Origin: Actinomadura luteofluorescens
GTDB taxonomy: Bacteria; Actinomycetota; Actinomycetes; Streptosporangiales; Streptosporangiaceae
Length of the DNA: 64,000 bases
Direction: 5' to 3'
Assembly (NCBI RefSeq): GCF_013409365.1
Contig: NZ_JACCBA010000001.1
Coordinates: 4,898,001 to 4,962,000, forward strand
A program made the position numbers and the translations under genes. Below the pieces are notes generated by a model. That model did not search any database. It had not been told where the DNA came from and saw only the letters and a program-made list of their open reading frames with translations. How positions within the stretch are numbered: position 1 is the stretch's first letter; each line of letters begins with the position of its first letter. Below are positions 1 through 8,491 of the stretch, in pieces.

Positions 1-933
1 GACCAGCCCGCGATGGCCGTGCTCGACTGCGCGCCCGTCATGCACGGCGCGGGCCAGTGGGTCGCGTTCATGGGGTTGTTCAGCGGCGCCAAGGTCGTCC
101 TTTACACCGACCACGCGTTCGACGCGGACAAGGCCCTGCGGCTGCTCGCCGAGGAGCAGGCGAACGTGATGATGCTCGTCGGGGACGTCATGGCGCGCCC
201 GGTCGCGAAGGCGCTCGCCTCCGGCGACCACGACACGTCCTCGCTGATGGCGATCGCGTCCGGCGGGGCACCGCTGACCGAGGGCGCGAAGGACGCGCTC
301 CGGGAGCACCTGCCGAACATCATGTTCCTCGACAACTACGGCGCGTCGGAGACCGGTGCGTGCGGCCCGTCCGTCGGCGGCAAGGAGGGGACGGCCCGGT
401 TCATGATGAAGCCCGGGATCACCGTCCTCGACGACGACCTGAACGTCGTGCGGCCCGGCGAGATCGGCAGGCTGGCCCGAAGCGGCCACATCCCGCTCGG
501 CTACTACAACGACCCCGCCAAGACGGCGTCGACGTTCTTCACCGCCGCGGACGGGACGCGCTGGTCGGTGCCCGGCGACTTCGCGAGCCTGGAGGAGGAC
601 GGGACGATCACGCTGCTCGGCCGCGGCTCCCTGGTGATCAACACGGGCGGCGAGAAGGTGTACCCGGAGGAGGTCGAGGTCGCCCTCAAGGACCATCCCG
701 CCGTGGAGGACGCGGTCGTCGTGGGCCTGCCGGACGAGCGGTTCGGCCAGCGCGTCGCGGCCGTGGTCGCCCCGTGCCCGGGTGCGACGGTGACCCTTGA
801 GGATTTGACCGAATATTGCCGCGAACGTCTTGCCGGCTACAAGCTTCCGCGGCAGATGACCCTGGTCGACGAGGTACAGCGAACCGCCGTCGGGAAGTCC
901 GATTACAAGTGGGCCAGGAGCGTGCTCGCGTAG
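1..933 (+). CDS. AMP-dependent acyl-CoA synthetase, C-terminal part (5' end outside window)
   Basis: This is the 3' part of an ANL-superfamily acyl-CoA ligase, which activates a carboxylic acid through an acyl-adenylate and transfers it to CoA. The frame is open from base 1, so the N-terminal half lies upstream. Visible motifs are YGASETG (the A5 region), GDFASLEEDG (the adenylate-binding Asp segment), INTGGEKVYPEEVE (hinge and C-terminal domain) and the terminal KLPRQ...TAVGKSDYK, where the near-terminal Lys is the usual adenylation lysine. The YTSGTTG loop is not in the window. The substrate cannot be told, but a long or branched acyl chain is typical of this subgroup. Confidence 0.9.
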   Translation, partial: DQPAMAVLDCAPVMHGAGQWVAFMGLFSGAKVVLYTDHAFDADKALRLLAEEQANVMMLVGDVMARPVAKALASGDHDTSSLMAIASGGAPLTEGAKDALREHLPNIMFLDNYGASETGACGPSVGGKEGTARFMMKPGITVLDDDLNVVRPGEIGRLARSGHIPLGYYNDPAKTASTFFTAADGTRWSVPGDFASLEEDGTITLLGRGSLVINTGGEKVYPEEVEVALKDHPAVEDAVVVGLPDERFGQRVAAVVAPCPGATVTLEDLTEYCRERLAGYKLPRQMTLVDEVQRTAVGKSDYKWARSVLA

Positions 934-937
934 GGTT

Positions 938-966
938 TTGGTAAAGTCACCGCGTGTGGGTTATAC
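938..966 (+). promoter_or_regulatory. Candidate sigma70-type promoter of the Ser/Thr kinase gene
   Basis: TTGGTA (938-943), a 17-nt spacer and TTATAC (961-966) form a good housekeeping-type promoter. Transcription would start near 973, so the in-frame GTG at 954 would not be in the mRNA. This supports the ATG at 1062 as the start of the kinase gene and leaves a leader of about 90 nt. Confidence 0.5.
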
Positions 967-1061
967 CACGCCCGGGCACTTTTTCTCCGGCGGCCGCCAG
1001 TCAAGAATCAATTGATGGCGAGGGAGCGTGCCTTGGGCGCGTTCCGGCGAATAACCGCCCC

Positions 1062-2696
1062 ATGAGTGGGGATCGGCTGATACCGCTCGCGCGCCGGTAT
1101 CGCCTGCTCTCTGTCGTCGGCAGAGGCGGCATGGGCACCGTCTGGCGGGCGTACGACGAGATGCTCGACCGGGACGTCGCGGTCAAGGAGGTGCACCTCC
1201 CCCCGCGCATCACCGAGAGCGAGCGCAGGGTGATGTGCAGGCGCCTGTTCTCCGAGGCCCGCGCGACCGCGGCCCTGCGCCATCCCGGCGTCGTCGCCGT
1301 GCACGATCTCATCATCGAGGACGGCCGCCCCTGGATCGTCATGGAGTTCCTGGAGTCGTGCTCCCTGCACAGGCTCGTCACGGAGGACGGCCCGCTCGGC
1401 GTGCGCCGCGCGGCGGAGATCGGCGCGGCGGTCCTGTCGGTGCTCCGCGCGTCGCACGCGGCGGGCATCCTGCACCGCGACGTCAAGCCCAGCAACGTCC
1501 TGCTGTGCGACGACGGGCGGGTCCTGCTCAGCGACTTCGGCCTCGCCGTCCACACCGGGAAGGGCGCGCAGCCGGCCGACACCCTGCTCGCCGGGATCGA
1601 GGGCTCTCCCGCCTACCTCCCGCCGGAACGGGTGAACGGCCTGCCGAGCGTGGAGGCGTCCGACCTCTGGTCGCTCGGCGCGACGCTTTACACGGCGGTC
1701 GAGGGGTTTTCACCTTTCCTGCGCTGCCACGCTCTCGCGTCGATGGTGGCGGTTCTTCTGGGCGACTATGCGCGCCCTGTGCGGGCCGGGCCGCTGGCTT
1801 CGGTCATCGAAGGACTGCTGCGGCAGCGGCCGGAGGACAGATTGACGGCCGAGGCCACCGCGGAAATGCTGGAAAAGGTTATCGGAACGGCCCCCGAACC
1901 CGGTTTCACCCGCGCGCCGGTGCCGCATCCCCGCCGTTTCTCCGTGCACCGCACCGCCCTTCGGCGCCGCGTTCCGTGGGCGCTCAGCGCCGCCTGGGTG
2001 CCGAGGGACGCGCCGAGGGCGCCGGTCCCGCGCGGTCCGCGGGTCCCGTGGACGCTGCGCGGCGGCAGGCCGCCCGGCAAACCGCCGTGCGGTTCGCGGC
2101 AGGCGGGGTGGCGCGTCCCGGCGATGCCGTCGCGGCGGCTGCGGCCCGGGACGGTCGTCAGCGTGGCGCTGCTCGCGGCGCTCGCGGCCGGGGCGGGCAC
2201 CTGGACGGCCCGGTGGACGTCGATCGGCAAGGGCGACGCGGTGGCGCTGCGGCCCGCGGCGGGCGTGTCGGCGAAGACGGCGAAGTATCACGAGGCGGGC
2301 GCCTACTCGGTGCGGGTGCCCGTGGGCTGGCAGGCGGAGCGCCGCGGCAGCGTGATGATCTGGAAGGACGCCGGAACGGGACGGGGGCTGCGCATCGCCC
2401 CGGCCCCCGGCGACCCGCTGACCGGGCTGCGCGCCGAGGAGCGCGGCGCCGTGGCGGGGCACCGCTATCCCGGCTACCAGCGGCTGCGGCTGGAACCGGT
2501 GCCCGAGGTCATCGACGGCGCCGCCGAATGGGAGTTCACCTGGCGGGACGGTGTGCACGACGCCGTCCGGCACGTGCTGTGCGGCCGCGCGGCCGGGTAC
2601 GAGTTCTGCTTCCACGCGCCCGACCCGGAGTGGACGCCGGGCCAGCGCCTCTACGACCGGATCCTCAGGTCGTTCAGGCCGGAGAACGGCGGCTGA
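1062..2696 (+). CDS. Transmembrane serine/threonine protein kinase (PknB-like)
   Basis: Hanks-type kinase of 544 residues. The N-terminal kinase domain (about 13-275) has the glycine loop GRGGMGTV at 20-27, the ATP-anchoring Lys in VAVKEV (K42), the catalytic loop HRDVKPSN (138-145) and DFG (158-160). A basic, Pro/Arg-rich linker (about 285-360) leads to one transmembrane helix (about 363-382) and an extracytoplasmic domain of about 160 residues with a YSVRVPVGW segment, so it probably senses something outside the cell. It lacks PASTA repeats, so it is not the cell-division kinase PknB itself. The ATG at 1062 was preferred over GTG 954 because the kinase fold starts just after it and a promoter overlaps the GTG. 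Confidence 0.88.
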   Translation: MSGDRLIPLARRYRLLSVVGRGGMGTVWRAYDEMLDRDVAVKEVHLPPRITESERRVMCRRLFSEARATAALRHPGVVAVHDLIIEDGRPWIVMEFLESCSLHRLVTEDGPLGVRRAAEIGAAVLSVLRASHAAGILHRDVKPSNVLLCDDGRVLLSDFGLAVHTGKGAQPADTLLAGIEGSPAYLPPERVNGLPSVEASDLWSLGATLYTAVEGFSPFLRCHALASMVAVLLGDYARPVRAGPLASVIEGLLRQRPEDRLTAEATAEMLEKVIGTAPEPGFTRAPVPHPRRFSVHRTALRRRVPWALSAAWVPRDAPRAPVPRGPRVPWTLRGGRPPGKPPCGSRQAGWRVPAMPSRRLRPGTVVSVALLAALAAGAGTWTARWTSIGKGDAVALRPAAGVSAKTAKYHEAGAYSVRVPVGWQAERRGSVMIWKDAGTGRGLRIAPAPGDPLTGLRAEERGAVAGHRYPGYQRLRLEPVPEVIDGAAEWEFTWRDGVHDAVRHVLCGRAAGYEFCFHAPDPEWTPGQRLYDRILRSFRPENGG

Positions 2697-2720
2697 GCCC
2701 CGGCCGGATCGCGGGGCCGG

Positions 2721-3959
2721 TCAGGTCGTCTGCTGGAGGCGCAGGAGGAACTCGGCGTTGGAGGAGGTGCCCTTCATCTTCTCCAGGAGCTGCTCGACGG
2801 CCGCCTGCTTGTCCAGGCCCTGGAGGGCGCGGCGCAGGCGCCAGGAGAGGGCGAGCTCCTCGGGGGACATGAGCAGCTCGTCGCGGCGCGTCCCGGACGC
2901 CTCGATGTCGACGGCGGGGAAGACGCGGCGGTCGGCGAGGCCCCGGTCGAGCTTCAGCTCCATGTTGCCGGTGCCCTTGTACTCCTCGAAGAAGACGTCG
3001 TCCATGCGGGACCCCGTCTCCACCAGCGCGGTGGCGAGGATGGTGAGCGAGCCGCCGTTCTCGATGTTGCGGGCGGCGCCGAAGAACTTCTTCGGCGGGT
3101 AGATCGCGGTCGTCGCGACGCCGCCGGCGAGGATGCGGCTGCTGGAGGGCGCCGCGAGGTTGTAGGCGCGGCCGAGCCGGGTGATCGAGTCGAGCAGCAT
3201 CACGACGTCGTGGCCCTGCTCGACGAGGCGCTTGGCCCGCTCCACGGCGAGCTCGGCGAGCGCGGTGTGGTCGCGCGCGGGCCGGTCGAAGGTCGAGTGG
3301 ATCACCTCGCCGCGCACGGTCCGCTGCAGGTCGGTGACCTCTTCGGGCCGCTCGTCGATGAGCAGGACCATCAGGTGCACTTCGGGGTTGTTCTGCGCGA
3401 TCGCGTTCGCGACGGCCTGGAGCACCATGGTCTTGCCGACCTTCGGCGGCGACACGATGAGCCCGCGCTGCCCCTTGCCGATCGGCGCGACCAGGTCGAT
3501 GACGCGGGTCGCGAGCGGGCCGGTGTCCAGGCGGAGCCGCTCGTCGGGGAACAGCGGGGTCAGCGCGCCGAACTCGGGCCGGTTCGCGGCCTCGGCCACC
3601 GGGAGGCCGTTCACCGTCTCGACGCGGGCGAGGGTGGGGGAGTCGCCCCGGCCCTGCTTGGGCGCCCTGGCGAAGCCGGCGACCACGTCGCCGGGACGCA
3701 GGTGGTGCGCCCTGACCTGGGTGAGGGAGACGTGCACGTCCTCCGGGCCGGCGAGGTAGCCGGACGTGCGGACGAAGGCGTGCTTGTCCTGGAGGGACAG
3801 GAGGCCGTGGAAGGGGACGGTCGGAGCGTCGTCTGCCGGGCGCCGCTGCTGCTGCTGCCGCCCGTCCTTGCGGGCGCTCTGCGCGGACACGGCGTGCGCG
3901 CCGCGTGCGGGGGCCTTGCGGCCTGACGCGGGTTCTGTTTCGAGGGTGGGGGCGGACAT
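2721..3959 (-). CDS. rho: Transcription termination factor Rho, short form lacking the Rho_N domain
   Basis: ATP-dependent RNA helicase that releases RNA polymerase. The 412-residue product has an unstructured basic, Gln-rich N-terminus (1-48), the cold-shock-type RNA-binding domain (about 51-100, with AFVRTSGYLAGP), the Walker A loop SPPKVGKT (170-177), the Walker B/Q-loop segment LLDSITRLGRAYN and the R-loop segment PKKFFGAARN. It is collinear with E. coli Rho from the RNA-binding domain to the C-terminus, but the N-terminal helix bundle is missing. Most actinobacterial Rho proteins are 600 residues or longer with a large N-terminal insertion and sit near thr or prfA genes; this one is alone. 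It may be a second Rho. An AGAAGG ribosome site precedes the ATG. Confidence 0.93.
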   Translation of the reverse strand: MSAPTLETEPASGRKAPARGAHAVSAQSARKDGRQQQQRRPADDAPTVPFHGLLSLQDKHAFVRTSGYLAGPEDVHVSLTQVRAHHLRPGDVVAGFARAPKQGRGDSPTLARVETVNGLPVAEAANRPEFGALTPLFPDERLRLDTGPLATRVIDLVAPIGKGQRGLIVSPPKVGKTMVLQAVANAIAQNNPEVHLMVLLIDERPEEVTDLQRTVRGEVIHSTFDRPARDHTALAELAVERAKRLVEQGHDVVMLLDSITRLGRAYNLAAPSSSRILAGGVATTAIYPPKKFFGAARNIENGGSLTILATALVETGSRMDDVFFEEYKGTGNMELKLDRGLADRRVFPAVDIEASGTRRDELLMSPEELALSWRLRRALQGLDKQAAVEQLLEKMKGTSSNAEFLLRLQQTT

Positions 3960-4498
3960 ACGTGTCCCTTCTCAGGCTGGCGCGCGGCGGGCGGCGCCGC
4001 CCGGGGTCGAAGTCCGCGTACGGCGGCGGAACCCGCGGCGCGTACGCGAGAGGAATGCGAAGGATGCAGCTCGGTCCACCGGGCTGACGTCGGCTCCCTT
4101 GTGCGGTGGCCCCGCACGCCGTGTGCGTGCCGGACCGAAACTCACCGGGCGCTCAGATGGCCCGGGCGGGGAAGAGACGTCCTCGACGCGAGTCGTGATA
4201 GTCCAAGGACGTTGCCTCGACAGTACAGCAATCGAGGGCGCTTTCGCATTCCCCCGGTTCGGTGACGGCTTTCACGCGGATGACCCCCTGCGTCCGTCCG
4301 GTGCCGCGGCGTCCCCCGACCCGCGTCCCCGGTGCTCCGTGCTCACGGTGGTTATGACTATCGAACCGGCCTCCGGGTTCCGGCGACCCTCCGGCGGCCC
4401 CTCCGGCGGCCCCTCCGGCGGCCCCTCCGGCGGTCCGTCGCAGGGCCCCGGGCGGCGGGCGAATACGATGAGCCGCGCTGCGCGGGCGAGGGAGGACG
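3960..4498. other. Divergent intergenic region between rho and the enoyl-CoA hydratase gene
   Basis: This 539-nt region separates two divergent genes and holds no convincing ORF. The rho side (3960-4300) would be a long leader or promoter region for rho. The other side contains a 12-nt tandem repeat (4387-4434) and, just before the hydratase ATG, a GGGAGGA ribosome site. No clear -10/-35 pair stands out. Confidence 0.6.
4387..4434. repeat. Tandem repeat, four copies of a 12-nt unit
   Basis: Four head-to-tail copies of CCCTCCGGCGGC at 4387, 4399, 4411 and 4423; the last has one change (final C to T). One frame would read as repeats of Pro-Ser-Gly-Gly, but no gene fits there. The position, about 65 nt before the hydratase start and far upstream of rho, makes copy-number change a possible expression modifier. 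Confidence 0.9.
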
Positions 4499-5272
4499 AT
4501 GGGCGAGGGGCTGCGGTTCGAGGCGTCCGGGGGCGTCGGGACGGTCACGATCGACCGGCCGGCCAAGCGGAACGCCATGTCGGCGGACATGTGGCGGGCG
4601 CTGCCCGGCATCCTGGACGGGTTCGCCGCCGATCCGGACGTCCGGGTCGTGGTGCTGACCGGGGCGGGCGGGAACTTCTGCGCGGGCGCCGACATCTCCG
4701 AGCTGGACGACATCCACCGCGACGACGACTCGCACCTGTCGACGGTCGCCGAGCGGGCGCTCGCCGCGTTCGGCAAGCCGACGCTCGCCGCGATCGAGGG
4801 GTACTGCGTGGGCGGCGGCTGCCAGCTCGCGGCCGCCTGCGACCTGCGCTTCGCGGCGCGGGGCGCGCGGTTCGGGATCACGCCGGCCAGGCTCGGCATC
4901 GTCTACCCGGCGGCCGCGACGGCGCGGCTCGTCGGGCTGGTGGGGCCGTCGGCCGCGAAGTACCTGCTCTACTCGGCCGATCTGGTCGACGCCGCGCACG
5001 CGCTGCGCATCGGGCTGCTGGACGAGGTCGTCCCCGAGGGCGGCCTGCACGACCGCGTCGCCGGGTTCACCGCGACCCTCGCGTCCCGGTCCCTGCTCAC
5101 CCAGCAGGCGACCAAGGACATCGTGGACGCCATCGTCGCCGCGGGCCCGGTCGAGGAGAGGACGCGGCGGTGGCTCGCCGAGGTCGCCGCGAGCGGGGAG
5201 GTCGAGGAGGGCATCGCCGCGTTCCTCGAACGCCGAGCGCCCGAGTTCCCCTGGAAGGCTCCCCTGCGGTAG
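4499..5272 (+). CDS. Enoyl-CoA hydratase/isomerase family protein
   Basis: Crotonase-fold protein of 257 residues, probably hydrating or isomerising a 2-enoyl-CoA in beta-oxidation. The oxyanion-hole segments are visible: GNFCAGADISEL near residue 60 and IEGYCVGGGCQLAAACD near residue 105, followed by FGITPARLGIVYP. The typical second catalytic Glu region reads ARLGIVYP rather than PExxxGxxP, so isomerase or another crotonase chemistry is possible. A GGGAGGAC ribosome site precedes the ATG. It is divergent from rho and convergent with the next gene. Confidence 0.88.
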   Translation: MGEGLRFEASGGVGTVTIDRPAKRNAMSADMWRALPGILDGFAADPDVRVVVLTGAGGNFCAGADISELDDIHRDDDSHLSTVAERALAAFGKPTLAAIEGYCVGGGCQLAAACDLRFAARGARFGITPARLGIVYPAAATARLVGLVGPSAAKYLLYSADLVDAAHALRIGLLDEVVPEGGLHDRVAGFTATLASRSLLTQQATKDIVDAIVAAGPVEERTRRWLAEVAASGEVEEGIAAFLERRAPEFPWKAPLR

Positions 5273-5289
5273 CGGCCGCCCGGTGGCGG

Positions 5290-6177
5290 TCAGGCGTTGA
5301 GCGCCGGCCAGGCGGACACGTCGCAGAATCGGCTCTCGGGGAGGCGGTGGAGGCGCCGGGCGGCGGCGTCCGGGTCGCCGAGCAGACCGGCGGCGTCGGG
5401 GCGGCGCAGCTCGGCGAGCGGCAGCACCCCGCACACCAGCGACTCCGGCGTCCGCACCATGAGCAGCGGCCCGATCCGCGCGCCGCCCCGGTCGACGTCG
5501 CGCAGCGCGCCCAGCAGGGCCCGCGCGGGGCCGGTGGACTCCGCGCAGTGCTCGCGCAGCGCGGCCGCGAGGTCGATGAAGTCCAGTTCCAGGGCGCGCG
5601 GGCTGCGTCCGGACAGGTAGTAGCGGTCAGCGTCGGTGAGTTCGACGTGCAGCCCGTGGTGCTCGGCGAACCGCTCGAAGGGGCCGGTCAGCGCCGGGCG
5701 CGCCTCGGCCGGCGCGACGGCGAGGCACCCGGTGACCATGTCGGCGGGTTCGGCGCCGAGGGACGCGGCGGCGGCCTGGTCGAGCCGCCGGGCGAGGTGG
5801 CCGCGGAGCTCGGCCGTCTCGGCGGCCAGCCGCTCGACGGCCGCCCGCTGCTCCTCGGCGGCCTCCCGCTGCTCGCTCAGCCGGCCGCTCACCTCCGGCA
5901 CCAGCCGGTCGTTGATCTGCGTGACGAGCGACCGGATCCGGGCGTCGGCCTCGCCGAACGCCGCGCGGTCGCTCTCCTGGTCGGCGGCGAGCCGGTCGAG
6001 GCGCTCGCGCTGGGACGCGCGGAACTCCTCCAGCTCGTCCCGGGTCCCCTTGAGGGCGCGCAGCTGCGTGCGGATGTCGGCGACCTCGGGCGCGCCCGGC
6101 GTCCGCCCGCGCTCGAACGCCAGGTACAGCTCCCGCCCGGCGATCGCCAGGCACAGCAGAACCAGAACCACCGTCAT
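5290..6177 (-). CDS. Membrane-anchored coiled-coil protein of unknown function
   Basis: Unrecognised 295-residue protein. Residues 1-20 are a hydrophobic N-terminal anchor without a clear signal-peptidase site. Residues about 30-135 are rich in Glu, Arg, Ala and Leu with heptad character (LRALKGTRDELEEF...), predicting a long coiled coil. The C-terminal part is globular, with SRFCDVSAWP at the end. A GGGAGG site precedes the ATG. It lies downstream of and on the same strand as the two-component pair, separated by about 60 nt, and could be co-transcribed with it. Confidence 0.7.
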   Translation of the reverse strand: MTVVLVLLCLAIAGRELYLAFERGRTPGAPEVADIRTQLRALKGTRDELEEFRASQRERLDRLAADQESDRAAFGEADARIRSLVTQINDRLVPEVSGRLSEQREAAEEQRAAVERLAAETAELRGHLARRLDQAAAASLGAEPADMVTGCLAVAPAEARPALTGPFERFAEHHGLHVELTDADRYYLSGRSPRALELDFIDLAAALREHCAESTGPARALLGALRDVDRGGARIGPLLMVRTPESLVCGVLPLAELRRPDAAGLLGDPDAAARRLHRLPESRFCDVSAWPALNA

Positions 6178-6241
6178 AGCGCCCTCCCCGGGCCCGCTCG
6201 CGGGGCAGACTACGCCACCGCCGCGCCCGGCGGCCCGCGAC

Positions 6242-6886
6242 TCAGCGGTTGAGGTAGGCCAGGACGGCGAGGACGCGGCGGTTGTCGTCGCCGGTCACGG
6301 GCAGGTCGAGCTTGGCGAAGATGTTCGCCGTGTGCTTGGTCACCGCGCGCTCGGTGACGACGAGCCTCTCCGCGATCGCCGCGTTGGAGCGCCCCTGCGC
6401 CATCAGCTCCAGGACCTCGGTCTCGCGCGGGGTGAGGCGGCCGAGCGGGGTGTCGCGGGTGCCCCGGGCCACGAGCCGGGAGATGACCTCGGGGTCCATC
6501 GCGGTGCCGCCCGCGGCGACCCGGCGGACCGCGTCCACGAACTGCGCCGCGTCGAACACCCGGTCCTTGAGCAGGTAGCCGATCGCGCCGGTGCCGTCGG
6601 CGAGCAGCTCGCGGGCGTAGAGCTGCTCGACGTACTGCGACAGGACGAGGACGGGCAGCCCCGGGACCTGCCGCCGCGCCTCCAGCGCCGCCTGGAGGCC
6701 CTCGTCGGTGAAGGACGGCGGCAGGCGCACGTCGACCACCGCCACGTCCGGGCGATGGTCGAGCAGTGCCTTCAGCAGGGACGGGCCGTTGTCGACGGCC
6801 GCCGCGATCTCGAAGTCGTGCGACTCCAGGAGGCTGACGAGACCCTCCCTCAGGAGGGCGAGGTCTTCGGCGAGGACAACGCGCAC
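6242..6886 (-). CDS. LuxR/NarL-family response regulator
   Basis: Two-component output protein of 214 residues. The receiver domain starts at once (VVLAEDLALLREGL, acidic pocket) with the phospho-acceptor Asp in VAVVDVRLPP and the conserved Lys in YLLKDRV. The C-terminal LuxR helix-turn-helix has LTPRETEVLELMAQGRSNAAIAERL and KHTANIFAKL. The GTG at 6886 was chosen because the receiver fold begins there; the gene overlaps the 3' end of the kinase gene by 37 nt, indicating translational coupling. Targets are unknown; the adjacent coiled-coil membrane protein is a candidate. Confidence 0.92.
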   Translation of the reverse strand: MRVVLAEDLALLREGLVSLLESHDFEIAAAVDNGPSLLKALLDHRPDVAVVDVRLPPSFTDEGLQAALEARRQVPGLPVLVLSQYVEQLYARELLADGTGAIGYLLKDRVFDAAQFVDAVRRVAAGGTAMDPEVISRLVARGTRDTPLGRLTPRETEVLELMAQGRSNAAIAERLVVTERAVTKHTANIFAKLDLPVTGDDNRRVLAVLAYLNR

Positions 6887-8163
6887 GGCAGCTCCATGGT
6901 CACGATCGTCGGGCCGCCCGCGGGCGAGCTGAGGGCGAGGACGCCGTCGAATGTACCGATCCGGCGCTCGATCCCGCGCAGCCCGGAGCCGCCGTCCAGG
7001 GTCGCGCCGCCGCGGCCGTCGTCGGTGACGGTGATCCGCAGCATGCCGTTCTCGTGCCGCATGTCGATCCAGACGCGGGACGCTCCGGAGTGCTTGGCCG
7101 CGTTGGTGAGGATCTCCGACACCGCGAAGTAGGCGGCGGACTCCATCGGCGGTTCGGGCCGCGCGGGCAGGTCGGCGGAGACCTCGACGTCCAGCGGGTG
7201 GTCGAGCGCGAGGGCCCGGACGGCGTCCGCGACGCCGCGGTCGGCGAGCACCGGCGGGTGGATGCCGCGGACGAGGTCGCGCAGCTCGTGCAGCGCCTTG
7301 GCCGAGGACGCGCGGGTCTCGGCGAGCAGGATGCGGGCCTTCTCCGGGTCCCGGTCGAGCAGGTGCTCGATCGCGCCGAGGGTCATCCCCATCGCCACGA
7401 GCCGGGCCTGCGCGCCGTCGTGCAGGTCGCGCTCGATGCGGCGCAGCTCGGCGGCGGAGGCGTCCACGGCCTCCGACCGGGTCTCGGTGAGGTGCTGGAC
7501 GCGCAGTGCCAGCTCCGACTTGCGCGTCGGGCCGAGGATGGCGCGGCCCCAGTGCCCGTAGGCGGTCAGCATCTTCGGGCCGATGGCGTACCCGAGGGCG
7601 ATGCACGCGGTGGCGACGATCACCGTGGAGACGACCCGTCCGGTGTCGCGGCCGTACCCCGCGGTGACGTGGATGTAGGTGTACCAGTCGCTGCCGCCGT
7701 AGTGCCCGATCATGTCGCCGGCGAAGGCGGCGAGCACGTACCCCCACACCCCGTACAGGATCAGCAGCCCGGGCAGTGCCGCGGTGAACACCGAGACGAT
7801 CGGGTCCGCGAACGCCCACAGGTAGTCGCGCCAGGTGGCCGGGTCGCTGACCAGCGCGATGAACCGCTTGAAAACACCGCTAAGACCGGGCTCGCGCTCC
7901 GGCTCGGGCAGGTACGGCCGCGCGATCTGGACGTCGGTCCACCGGTTGATGCGGACCCGGTACGCGTCGAGCCGCTCGCGCAGCAGCATCGTCGCGGACG
8001 GGAACAGCAGCACCCCGACGAAGCTCGTGATCATCGAGACGACCGCGATGAACCACAGGCCGACGAGCGTCGCGGGGATGGCGAGCAGCCAGAGGGCCAG
8101 GCCCCGCCAGGGCGCCCTCACATGCCGTTGCAGCCGTGTCTCTTCCACCAGTCCACCGTCCAC
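6850..8163 (-). CDS. NarL-type sensor histidine kinase with a multi-pass sensor domain
   Basis: Sensor kinase of about 437 residues. The first 220 residues carry four or more hydrophobic segments (for example ALWLLAIPATLVGLWF) resembling the actinobacterial 'putative sensor' membrane domain. The HisKA_3 dimerisation segment ELRRIERDLHDGAQARL holds the phosphorylatable His, and the ATPase domain shows SEILTNAAKHSGAS (N box) and DDGRGG (G1 box). The ATG-less frame extends further upstream; GTG 8163 was chosen because GGAGG lies five bases before it. GTG 8148 is possible. It partners the overlapping response regulator. Confidence 0.9.
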   Translation of the reverse strand: MDGGLVEETRLQRHVRAPWRGLALWLLAIPATLVGLWFIAVVSMITSFVGVLLFPSATMLLRERLDAYRVRINRWTDVQIARPYLPEPEREPGLSGVFKRFIALVSDPATWRDYLWAFADPIVSVFTAALPGLLILYGVWGYVLAAFAGDMIGHYGGSDWYTYIHVTAGYGRDTGRVVSTVIVATACIALGYAIGPKMLTAYGHWGRAILGPTRKSELALRVQHLTETRSEAVDASAAELRRIERDLHDGAQARLVAMGMTLGAIEHLLDRDPEKARILLAETRASSAKALHELRDLVRGIHPPVLADRGVADAVRALALDHPLDVEVSADLPARPEPPMESAAYFAVSEILTNAAKHSGASRVWIDMRHENGMLRITVTDDGRGGATLDGGSGLRGIERRIGTFDGVLALSSPAGGPTIVTMELPCALSSPKTSPS

Positions 8164-8278
8164 CGGATCCTCCGCGGGTCGCTTGCCTTCTGGAGTCCAG
8201 TCTTCCGGCGGCGCCCTCGCAGCACAGTGTGCCCGCAACCCGAGCGTGAGGTGTACCTGAGTACACCCCTGCCCGGGC

Positions 8279-8488
8279 TCCACCACCCGCGTCCCCTGCG
8301 CGGACTACTTCGCCGTCCGGGACCAGGCGCTGCTCGCGCACGCCACGCAGATCGACCCGAACGCGGGTTTCATGGCCCACCCGCGCGACGTCGAACGCGC
8401 CGCCTGGCCGACCGAGGACTACCACCTCGCCCGTTCCAGCGTGGAGACGGAACTGCCCGAGAACGACCCCTTCGCGGGTTTGCGCTGA
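8279..8488 (+). pseudogene. mca: 3' remnant of mca (mycothiol S-conjugate amidase)
   Basis: A reading frame ending at TGA 8486-8488 encodes about 68 residues that match the C-terminus of mycothiol S-conjugate amidase: TRVPCADYFAVRDQALLAHA, TQIDPN, WPTEDYHLARSSVE, ELPENDPFAGLR. There is no start codon, no ribosome site and no upstream metal-binding deacetylase domain; the homology stops near 8280, next to the promoter region of the divergent sensor kinase. Known function of the family: hydrolysing mycothiol conjugates for detoxification. An intact mca is expected elsewhere in the genome. Confidence 0.72.
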
Positions 8489-8491
8489 CGC

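Noticed and set aside
954..1061. Upstream GTG start for the Ser/Thr kinase (954)
   Set aside because: A good promoter (938-966) overlaps it, and the extra 36 residues do not look like a kinase N-terminus.
4153..4658. ORFs over the 12-nt repeat region, giving Pro-Ser-Gly-Gly or Arg-Arg-Pro-Leu repeats
   Set aside because: No ribosome sites or homology, and the frames run into the hydratase gene.
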